A stretch of DNA of 33,985 nt. It comes from an uncultured Clostridia bacterium (GTDB lineage Bacteria; Bacillota; Clostridia; UBA1381). The notes below the pieces were generated by a model. That model searched no databases, had not been told where the DNA came from, and saw only the letters and a list, made by a program, of their open reading frames with translations. Position numbers and translations under genes: made by a program. Where the stretch lies: positions 1-33,985 of the forward strand of contig CAKSJF010000017.1 of assembly GCA_934462945.1 (NCBI GenBank). The letters run 5' to 3'. Positions 9,501 through 16,241 of the stretch are shown here, piece after piece. Each line of letters begins with the position of its first letter. The first letter of the stretch is position 1.

Positions 9501-12034
9501 AAAAATTTCTAACAGGTATTTTAGCAGGAGCAATTCTATTTGCCGCCGCTGCATTCCCGGTATGGGCAAAGGGAGAAAATGATGAAGCATTCCGCACCCG
9601 GGTAGTTCAGTCCTTTTCCCTGACCGGTATGGAAAATGATCCGGATACCATGGTGACTCGCGGTGACTGGGCAATTCTTCTCTATGAGATTATGAATTAC
9701 CGCTATGATCCGGACGAGCCGGCAGCCGGAAGAAAGATTTTTAATGACGTGGATAAATATCACTATTTGAGCGGATATTTAGAGTATCTCTACGGAAAAA
9801 GCGTGATCAGCGGAGATGACAAAAGAGATTTCCGTCCGGCTGAAAATATCACCGGTGCAGACCTTTATAACACGCTGATGCGGATGGCAGGCTATGGACG
9901 GTATATGGACAGCTTAAACGGCGGTTATCAGAATAACATTGCCAAGGCGGCAGACATGGCAGGACTGAAAACCAAGTATCTGAACGCGTCCGAAATCACC
10001 TACCGCCAGCTGACCGATTTATTATACGACGCTCTGTACTTAAAATGCATGAATATTGATGAGTTTAAGGAAAACAGTGTGAGTATAGAAAACGGCAGCG
10101 AACTGATTAGCTCTGTGATGGATTTGGAATATCGTGACGGTATTTTAACGCAAGCCGGAGAATGCTCTTTGAATGAGTTGATCGGTGAAAAATTGCAGAT
10201 TACGGTGGACGGTGTTCGTTATGAATATGTCGATCCGGAAATGCTTTCTGATTCTGTAGGTATGCGCGTTCGTGTATTTTCGGATGATTCAGACGCTGTG
10301 GCAGTTGTTCCGTATGAACAGGAAAGCGTTGATTTATACTATGACGATATCGACAGCTTTGAAAACAACGTCTATACAGCAGGAGACAAAACCACAAAGC
10401 GCTATCGTTTAGATACCGGATTCTCCATTCTGTACAACGGCAGACTTCCTCAAAATTCTCCGTCTATGATTCCGGAATATGGTTATGTCACTCTTTTAGA
10501 TAATGACGACGACGGTACTTATGATGTTGTCATGATCCACGATCAGGATGTTTTATACAGCACCGGAAAACCCGAACAGAATGATCAGTTCTATGCAAAG
10601 AATCATCAAAAGCAGGCGGTCAGCTACAACCTTGCAGACTATCAAAGCTTTCTTTTGCTGGACGCACAGGGACAGAAAATCGGTATTGGCGATTTGGCTG
10701 AAAATATGCTGTTGATCAAAGAGGAAAGCGATAACAAGGCATTCTTAAAAATTCAGATTTTAGACGATCTGAAAACCGGAACAGTGAAAAGCTATTCTTC
10801 TGACGGACTCACGATTGATGAAACGGAATACGAGCAAGGCGCAAAGCTTTATGCAGAAAATAACTATGGCGTTGGTCAGACGGTTTCATTTCTTTTGGAC
10901 AGCTTTGGAAGAATTATCTATATCAAGGCAGAGCCAAGCGAGGATTGGCAGTTTGGATATTTGATTTCTGCAAAGCTTTCGGACGAGGGAGAAGAAGAAA
11001 TTATTTTAAAGCTGTTAGAGCAAAGCGGAGAAATTGCAAGACTCACCTGTGCAGAAAAGCTGACGGTTGACGGAACGGTTTACAGAAAATCAGCAGAAGC
11101 CGCCTTTGTACAGATCAATGAAGAAAATGTGATTCGTTATAAAGTGAAGGACGAAAAGGTCGTTTCGATTGATCAGCCGCGGGATGTGGAACTTAGCAAT
11201 ACAACGGCAGCTGTTACTGATAAAGACAGCTTATTGCGGCGTGTGGATGGCGGAACATTTTTGTCAAGCTCTGATATGAGTATCTTTAAATATTCCGGCA
11301 ACACCGGTTTAGCCGGAGACTGTGCAAGAAAACCGGGTGGTGTGATTTTTGGAATTGACAGTACTGCAGAGGGCGACGATCAGTATCGGGTGGTAAATCT
11401 GAGCAACATCTACGTAGATCGCGGATTTGGAATTTCAGGCTTTAACTGCGATCCGGAAAGCTTTTTAATGGACGTGATTCTGATTAAGAGTTATACCGGG
11501 GCAGAAACACATCACGCGCCAATCTTTATGGTGGAGAAAATGACAACCACCTATAACGAGTCCAAGGACGAGGTTTACTATAACCTGCAAGGACTCTATG
11601 GAGGTGCAGAGGGTTCAATCTCTGTTTCTTCTCAAGGTGCAGCAGCACAAAGAGTTGAGAAGCTGGAAAAAGGCGATATTATCTATATCACCAAAAAAGA
11701 CCGGGATGGAAATGTATTGGACTTCACACTGATCTATAGCCCAAACCCGGACAAAGCAACGGCAATCGGAGAAAACACCTATGAATGGGATGATGCGGAG
11801 TGTCGTTTCCTGTTTGCCAAGCCGGCAAAGGTTGATGGAAACTATCTCATGATCAGCGCCTTCAATCAGTTACACTGCAACGAGATATTTAATTGTTCCG
11901 GCGTTCCGGTTTATATCTATGAAAGTAAAAATAATCAAATGCGCTACGGAAGCTTAAATGAAATTTTAGCGCAGGATAAAATTGTGGTTCAAACACAAAA
12001 ATCCGTACCGAAAATGATTGCAGTGTATCGGTAA
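9497..12034 (+). CDS. Large surface protein with N-terminal SLH-like repeats, cassette 1
   Basis: An 845-residue exported protein with a signal peptide ending at about residue 24 (PVWA). Residues about 35-140 read as two SLH-like repeats (the second FNDVDKYHYLSGYLEYLYGKS through MRMAGYG), so the anchor is at the N-terminus, opposite to the partner at 7824. The rest is long, beta-rich and without a recognised family, with repeated short strand-turn patterns such as LTVDGT and a possible calcium loop DNDDDGTYD (about residue 335). No catalytic motif is seen. It starts inside the stop of the preceding gene (ATGA), with GGAGG at 9485-9489 inside that gene. The paralogue is at 31168 with the same architecture. 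It is probably a structural or glycan-binding wall protein; that is inference. Confidence 0.8.
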   Translation: MKKFLTGILAGAILFAAAAFPVWAKGENDEAFRTRVVQSFSLTGMENDPDTMVTRGDWAILLYEIMNYRYDPDEPAAGRKIFNDVDKYHYLSGYLEYLYGKSVISGDDKRDFRPAENITGADLYNTLMRMAGYGRYMDSLNGGYQNNIAKAADMAGLKTKYLNASEITYRQLTDLLYDALYLKCMNIDEFKENSVSIENGSELISSVMDLEYRDGILTQAGECSLNELIGEKLQITVDGVRYEYVDPEMLSDSVGMRVRVFSDDSDAVAVVPYEQESVDLYYDDIDSFENNVYTAGDKTTKRYRLDTGFSILYNGRLPQNSPSMIPEYGYVTLLDNDDDGTYDVVMIHDQDVLYSTGKPEQNDQFYAKNHQKQAVSYNLADYQSFLLLDAQGQKIGIGDLAENMLLIKEESDNKAFLKIQILDDLKTGTVKSYSSDGLTIDETEYEQGAKLYAENNYGVGQTVSFLLDSFGRIIYIKAEPSEDWQFGYLISAKLSDEGEEEIILKLLEQSGEIARLTCAEKLTVDGTVYRKSAEAAFVQINEENVIRYKVKDEKVVSIDQPRDVELSNTTAAVTDKDSLLRRVDGGTFLSSSDMSIFKYSGNTGLAGDCARKPGGVIFGIDSTAEGDDQYRVVNLSNIYVDRGFGISGFNCDPESFLMDVILIKSYTGAETHHAPIFMVEKMTTTYNESKDEVYYNLQGLYGGAEGSISVSSQGAAAQRVEKLEKGDIIYITKKDRDGNVLDFTLIYSPNPDKATAIGENTYEWDDAECRFLFAKPAKVDGNYLMISAFNQLHCNEIFNCSGVPVYIYESKNNQMRYGSLNEILAQDKIVVQTQKSVPKMIAVYR

Positions 12035-12059
12035 AAATACACAATCACTGTTAAATAAA

Positions 12060-12100
12060 GAAGAAAGAACTTCCAAGCATGGAGTTCTTTCTTCTTTTTT
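12060..12100 (+). terminator. Intrinsic terminator closing cassette 1
   Basis: A stem of about 15 base pairs with one bulged base (arms 12060-12075 and 12080-12094, loop 12076-12079) is followed by six T. It lies 25 bases after the stop of the SLH gene and before the promoter of the sensor operon, so it ends the first polycistronic run. Confidence 0.9.
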
Positions 12101-12120
12101 CGATTCAGCTTTATCAGCAT

Positions 12121-12150
12121 ACAGTTTTTTTAGTGAAATAAGACAGTTTT
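12121..12150 (+). promoter_or_regulatory. Possible regulator site: direct repeat of ACAGTTTT
   Basis: ACAGTTTT occurs at 12121-12128 and again at 12143-12150, 22 bases apart, which puts both on one face of the helix. AraC-type regulators such as the one encoded at 15401 often bind direct repeats with about this spacing, and the position upstream of the likely promoter suits activation. The region is T-rich, so chance is a serious alternative. Confidence 0.25.
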
Positions 12151-12241
12151 CTTTCTTTTTTCAAGTGGTTATTTGTGATAAAATTAAAATGTAAAATCAA
12201 GATATGTATCAGTATCCGATGCCGCAGGGTAAAAAAACCAG

Positions 12242-12270
12242 TTGTTTGCGTGTTGTACATATGGTACAAT
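12242..12270 (+). promoter_or_regulatory. Likely sigma-A promoter of the sensor operon
   Basis: TTGTTT (12242-12247) and TACAAT (12265-12270) are separated by 17 bases. The -10 box is good and the -35 box weak (three of six), which suits an activated or low-level promoter. The region between the terminator at 12100 and the gene is AT-rich and has no other gene. Confidence 0.55.
12253..12269 (+). promoter_or_regulatory. Inverted repeat overlapping the -10 box, possible operator
   Basis: The perfect six-base arms TTGTAC and GTACAA flank five bases (ATATG). The right arm covers most of the -10 box, so a protein bound here would block RNA polymerase. No matching copy was noticed upstream of 16242. 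The binding protein is unknown. Confidence 0.4.
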
Positions 12271-12305
12271 CATCTTATAAATGAAAAAAGAAATGGGTGA
12301 CATGT

Positions 12306-13685
12306 ATGAAAAAAATCATAGCGGTTTTATGTACCTGTCTGGCATTATTCGGATGTTCTGAAAAAACAGAGGAAAAAACAGATACCTCGGTAAAAATCAC
12401 AGTGTCCTTCTGGGAACCGGGTATGGGAAAAGAGCTTTCGGCGGGCATGCAGCAGGTGATTGACGATTATCACGAGCTGCATCCGGAGGGGGAGGTAGAA
12501 ATGCTGATTTATCCGGTGACAGAGTATAATGAGCATATGCGAAAGCTTTATTCCGTCAATAATCTGCCGGACATTATCTCAAACCATTCCAGTCAGCTGC
12601 TTTTAATGGCGCGTCAGGGACTTCTGGCAGACTTGACAGAAGAGCTGTCTATGCCGTCTGCCTATGAACCGCAAGCGGCATGGGAGAAGGTGTTTGACAA
12701 GCAATTCCTCGGACTGGTCAACAGTATGTATGAAACAAAAAGATATAATCTTCCTTTTTTTAATAATGAAACGGCTGTTTTCTATAACCGCGAAATCTAT
12801 CAGGAGCTTGGCTTGGAAATTCCAAAAACCTGGGAGGAGCTGCTTTCAAATTTTGATGTGATTCAGAAAAGCGGAAAAACGGCGATGGCGATTATGGCAG
12901 ATAAAGACGATATTAAGCTGTGGTTAGACTGGGAGCTTGGAAATGAAATTGGATTGGAAAAGATTCTTGAGAATCCGGACATTAATTTAAACGGAGATGG
13001 CAGGATCACGGAATATGAAATCAGTCATGCGATTCTGAGCGGAGCAATTAACTACGAAACAGATTCTTATATTCATAACTGGTATGAAGAATATGCAAAG
13101 CGCATAGAAAGTTTTTTTCATTATTCCGCTACATATGAGGGACTGGGGGAATCCGCTGTAAAAGCAGCATTCTTTGACGGAGAGTTTGTGCATTTAAATA
13201 CCGGCACATGGGACGCGGTCAGCATTTTAAATGATGAACGTTTTGGTGTATTCCGGTTTCCGACCTCTGCCAGCTGTTCCACAGCGCAAAGCTTTGCAGT
13301 AACAACATCGGCAGAGAAAACCCCGGAGCAAAGAAAGGCTGCAATTGATTTTCTTCAGTTTTTTACATCAAAAAAAGAATATCAGAAATTTATCGATATC
13401 ACTATGCAGCTTCCTGTGATTCAGGGTGTGACGGTTTCGCAGCAGATGAGCTGCTTTGAAAACGACGGCATGTCCTCGGCAACACCGCTTACTTATGCCG
13501 GGTCTGACAGCGTGGATGCGCAGCTTACAGGAGAGCGTTTACAGTTTGATCAAAGCTTCTTTCAAATAAAAGAGGAAAAGACAAAAAAGCGTGCAGCAGA
13601 ATATTTTGCAAGCCACGAACAAGAGAGAGCAGCGGATTATTCCGAAGCAAAATTTACACGGGAGGATGTTTCGGAGCATGAGTAG
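12306..13685 (+). CDS. Solute-binding lipoprotein linked to the sensor kinase
   Basis: A family 1 extracellular solute-binding protein of 459 residues, only distantly like the two transporter binding proteins. The start chosen is ATG 12306, since the signal MKKIIAVLC then begins normally with GGGTGA just upstream; GTG 12297 would add three residues. Cys17 in LFGC is the likely lipidated residue. Residues 227-238 form an EF-hand-like calcium loop (N-x-N-x-D-G-x-I-x-x-x-E) between two probable helices, not seen in the other two. No permease gene is adjacent; the gene overlaps the histidine kinase gene by eight bases. It may therefore present a sugar to the kinase rather than, or as well as, serving transport. 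The ligand is unknown. Confidence 0.88.
   Translation: MKKIIAVLCTCLALFGCSEKTEEKTDTSVKITVSFWEPGMGKELSAGMQQVIDDYHELHPEGEVEMLIYPVTEYNEHMRKLYSVNNLPDIISNHSSQLLLMARQGLLADLTEELSMPSAYEPQAAWEKVFDKQFLGLVNSMYETKRYNLPFFNNETAVFYNREIYQELGLEIPKTWEELLSNFDVIQKSGKTAMAIMADKDDIKLWLDWELGNEIGLEKILENPDINLNGDGRITEYEISHAILSGAINYETDSYIHNWYEEYAKRIESFFHYSATYEGLGESAVKAAFFDGEFVHLNTGTWDAVSILNDERFGVFRFPTSASCSTAQSFAVTTSAEKTPEQRKAAIDFLQFFTSKKEYQKFIDITMQLPVIQGVTVSQQMSCFENDGMSSATPLTYAGSDSVDAQLTGERLQFDQSFFQIKEEKTKKRAAEYFASHEQERAADYSEAKFTREDVSEHE
13661..13680 (+). promoter_or_regulatory. Ribosome binding site for the kinase start
   Basis: GGAGG at 13661-13665 precedes two in-frame ATGs. ATG 13666 touches it and is too close. ATG 13678 is 12 bases away, longer than ideal but usable, and gives the natural N-terminus MSRRRK before the membrane segment. 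Starts further upstream lie deep in the binding-protein gene. Confidence 0.55.
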
Positions 13686-15414
13686 AAGAAGAAAACCGAT
13701 TTGGACCCGTTTTTTCCTTGTCAGTGTTATGATGCTGGTTTTAGCTTTTTTTGCGGTGTCACTGGTATTCATTATCAATATGAGAGAAAATGAAAAACAG
13801 CTGATTACCTCCAGTATGTCAAAAAGCATCAGCTATACGGAAAGCAATCTTGGAAATACGTTGGAGGGGTATCGGTCACAGATCACCGATTTATCTATTT
13901 CCGGTCAGTTTTACGGACTGGATGAAAATGAGGATGGGTATGTGAATCACGTCCGCAGCATTTTGGAGACAATCTATAAACAAATTCCAAATACCTTTTC
14001 TGTAGCGTTTCAGAATCAAAGCGGAAAAATCTTTAGCGTCGGAGAGAGTACAAACAGTGTGAAAAAGCAGGAAGAACTGATTGACGCCTGCAAAGCAAAT
14101 GCAGCCTTTTATCCGCGTGAGGGAATCTGGATTTATGATCAAAGCGGACGAAATAAAAATGCATTGGTTTTATGCAATCAAATTGTATATGTAGATTATA
14201 ATTTTAACAAAAAAGAAATTGGAACGTTGCTGGTGTATTTTGATATTAAGCAGCTGAATAATTACATCATGCTGCCGAATGACGGTGCGGATACTTTGGT
14301 ATGCGACAGTAATAATATGGTGATTTTTTCATCCGACATCCAAATGATCGGAAAAAATGTGGAGGAATTATTAAAACCGATTGATGAAAATTCTGCGCAG
14401 ATGAATCAAAAGGAATGCTTTTTGTATACACGCAATATGCTTTCTGATCAGCTTCGGATTGTTTCTTATTTTGATAAACAGGGAACAAACGACAATCTGA
14501 TTCAAACCCTGCAAAGGCTGACGCTTTACATCTTAATTTTATTGGGATGTATCGGCGCGATTACATTTGGTCTTTCCAAAAAGGTGGCGCGTCCGATTGA
14601 AGAATTGCTGAAAGATATTAAAGTGAATGAGGCAGGAGATGTAATCCGTTCGGAGGAAACGGAGAGCGAGGGCGATATTGAAATTTTAAGAAATTTTATC
14701 ACAAGCTTACAGGAAACAACCAAAAAGCATGTGGAGGAAAACTATAAAATGCAGGTGCAGCTTAGGGATATCACAATTAAAGCATATGAAAACTGCATCA
14801 ATCCGCATTTCCTGTTTAACACCCTCCAAATGCTCCGCATTCTGAATGAAATGGAGGAAAAAAGGAGCGTTTCCGAGGTGATTACCTGTCTCAGCAATTT
14901 ATTCCGGTTCAATCTGGAGCAAAGAAAGCTTGTTCCGCTTTCAGCGGAGGTGGATAATATCCGGAATTACTTAAAAATTATTGATCTCCGTTTTCATGAC
15001 CGGTTTGCTTACCAGATCATGATTCCGGACGAGGTGATGAATTTATATGTTCCGAAATTCATTTTACAGCCGATTATTGAAAACAGCGTCACACACGGTT
15101 TTTCAGAAAAAACGGATTTATGCAGGATTGATATTGTCGGCGAAATTGTGCAAAATGAGCTTGTGATCATTGTAAAGGATAACGGAACAGGCATTTCGCA
15201 TGAAAAGCTGGACGCTTTGAAAAAAATGCTTTCATCCGGCGGAGAATACCTAGAAAAATCCATTGGTCTGAATAATGTAAATACAAGAATTCAGCTGATA
15301 TACGGAAGTAAATACGGAGTGGATGTTTTTAACGGTGAAAAAACCGGCACACAGGTGATGATTTATATTCCGATTTGCAGTGAGAAAAAGGAGGATGAGC
15401 ATGAGGAACTATAA
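13678..15414 (+). CDS. Sensor histidine kinase, YesM-like
   Basis: A 578-residue membrane kinase of the YesM/LytS-type family (His_kinase plus HATPase_c). Membrane segments lie at about 11-35 and 281-299, enclosing an extracytoplasmic sensor domain of about 245 residues that looks like a Cache-type fold. A HAMP-like linker (about 300-350) leads to the phospho-acceptor His377 in NPHFLFN. The ATP-binding part shows the N box IIENSVTHG (Asn469) and the G1 box DNGTGIS (Asp501). In this family the sensor domain typically detects sugars, often with a binding protein, and the partner is an AraC-type regulator, as here. It overlaps the binding-protein gene upstream and the regulator gene downstream (14 bases), so the three are translated together. 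A longer frame starting at 13591 is rejected because it overlaps the upstream gene heavily. Confidence 0.93.
   Translation: MSRRRKPIWTRFFLVSVMMLVLAFFAVSLVFIINMRENEKQLITSSMSKSISYTESNLGNTLEGYRSQITDLSISGQFYGLDENEDGYVNHVRSILETIYKQIPNTFSVAFQNQSGKIFSVGESTNSVKKQEELIDACKANAAFYPREGIWIYDQSGRNKNALVLCNQIVYVDYNFNKKEIGTLLVYFDIKQLNNYIMLPNDGADTLVCDSNNMVIFSSDIQMIGKNVEELLKPIDENSAQMNQKECFLYTRNMLSDQLRIVSYFDKQGTNDNLIQTLQRLTLYILILLGCIGAITFGLSKKVARPIEELLKDIKVNEAGDVIRSEETESEGDIEILRNFITSLQETTKKHVEENYKMQVQLRDITIKAYENCINPHFLFNTLQMLRILNEMEEKRSVSEVITCLSNLFRFNLEQRKLVPLSAEVDNIRNYLKIIDLRFHDRFAYQIMIPDEVMNLYVPKFILQPIIENSVTHGFSEKTDLCRIDIVGEIVQNELVIIVKDNGTGISHEKLDALKKMLSSGGEYLEKSIGLNNVNTRIQLIYGSKYGVDVFNGEKTGTQVMIYIPICSEKKEDEHEEL
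15388..15403 (+). promoter_or_regulatory. Ribosome binding site deciding the regulator start
   Basis: AAGGAGG (15388-15394) lies six bases before ATG 15401. The upstream in-frame GTG 15380 and ATG 15395 are before or against this site, so 15401 is chosen. The site lies inside the end of the kinase gene. Confidence 0.75.
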
Positions 15415-16132
15415 GGCAGTTGTGATTGATGATGAATACTTTATCCGAACCGGTTTTAAATTTCTGCTGGATTGGGAAAAGCTGCGGATGGAGATTGCCG
15501 GTCAGGCATCGGATGGAGAGCAAGGATTGGAGCTTGTTAAAGAGCTTTGTCCGGACGTTGTATTTTTGGATATAAAAATGCCTAAAATGGATGGACTCAC
15601 TATGTTAAAAAAGCTCCGGGAAGAACAGAACGAAACGCTTGTTATTATTATGAGCGGCTATGCGGAATTTTCCTATGCACAGAAAGCAATTGACTATGGC
15701 GTTTATAAATACCTGACAAAACCGATCAACACCGACGAACTGGAACAGATTATTACCAAAATAGTCAGCCGGTTAGATGAGCAACAGCCAGAGGTGGAAT
15801 ATTCCGGAATCCCGGACGCAGTTCGGGAACTGATTGAAACGGTAGAGAAAAATTTGTCCTCCGATATAAAACTGAATACGATTGCAGATCAGCTGCATAT
15901 GGACGCGATTTATTTGGGGCGGTTGTTTAAAAAATCAATGGGGATTGGATTTAAGGACTATGTGGTGCAAAAGCGGATGGAGCGTGCGCAGCAGCTGATC
16001 CGGAAAACCAATCTTCCGATTTCAGAAATTGCAGAAAAGGTTGGTTATCGGGAAGAAAATTATTTCCGGATGTCCTTTAAAAGGTTTTGCGGCTGTTCGC
16101 CGAGAGAGTATAAAAGACAGATTGACAAGTAA
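15401..16132 (+). CDS. Response regulator with AraC-type DNA-binding domain, YesN-like
   Basis: A 243-residue cytoplasmic regulator. The receiver domain (about 1-125) has the acidic pair Asp10/Asp11, the phospho-acceptor Asp57 in VFLDIKMP, the switch Ser85 and Lys107 in the LTKPI motif, so it is intact. The C-terminal part (about 140-243) is an AraC/XylS-type double helix-turn-helix, ending GYREENYFRMSFKRFCGCSPREYKR. The protein is shorter than many YesN proteins (about 350 to over 500 residues), with little linker between the two domains. It is the partner of the kinase at 13678 and lies 109 bases upstream of the second glycan cassette, which is the most likely target; the cassette at 1-12034 is another. 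It starts within the kinase gene. Confidence 0.93.
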   Translation: MRNYKAVVIDDEYFIRTGFKFLLDWEKLRMEIAGQASDGEQGLELVKELCPDVVFLDIKMPKMDGLTMLKKLREEQNETLVIIMSGYAEFSYAQKAIDYGVYKYLTKPINTDELEQIITKIVSRLDEQQPEVEYSGIPDAVRELIETVEKNLSSDIKLNTIADQLHMDAIYLGRLFKKSMGIGFKDYVVQKRMERAQQLIRKTNLPISEIAEKVGYREENYFRMSFKRFCGCSPREYKRQIDK

Positions 16133-16137
16133 GAATG

Positions 16138-16166
16138 TTTACAGTATTATGCTGTGAATATATACA
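16138..16166 (+). promoter_or_regulatory. Possible promoter of cassette 2
   Basis: TTTACA (16138-16143) and TATACA (16161-16166) are 17 bases apart, upstream of a leader of about 75 bases. The -10 box is fair (four of six). TTTACA recurs at 16168-16173, and the 14 bases at 16154-16167 form a palindrome with one mismatch that overlaps the -10 box. Either could be a regulator site. The promoter starts six bases after the regulator stop, and read-through from the sensor operon also remains possible, since no terminator is seen between them. Confidence 0.45.
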
Positions 16167-16241
16167 CTTTACACGAAAGGAGGATCGCAGGATTCTTTTT
16201 CAGAATAAGAAACAGAACAAAAATAAGAAGGAGAGAGGAAA

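Noticed and set aside
13591..13677. Longer N-terminus for the histidine kinase
   Set aside because: The extension is encoded within the end of the binding-protein gene in another frame; the shorter form begins directly before the first membrane segment.
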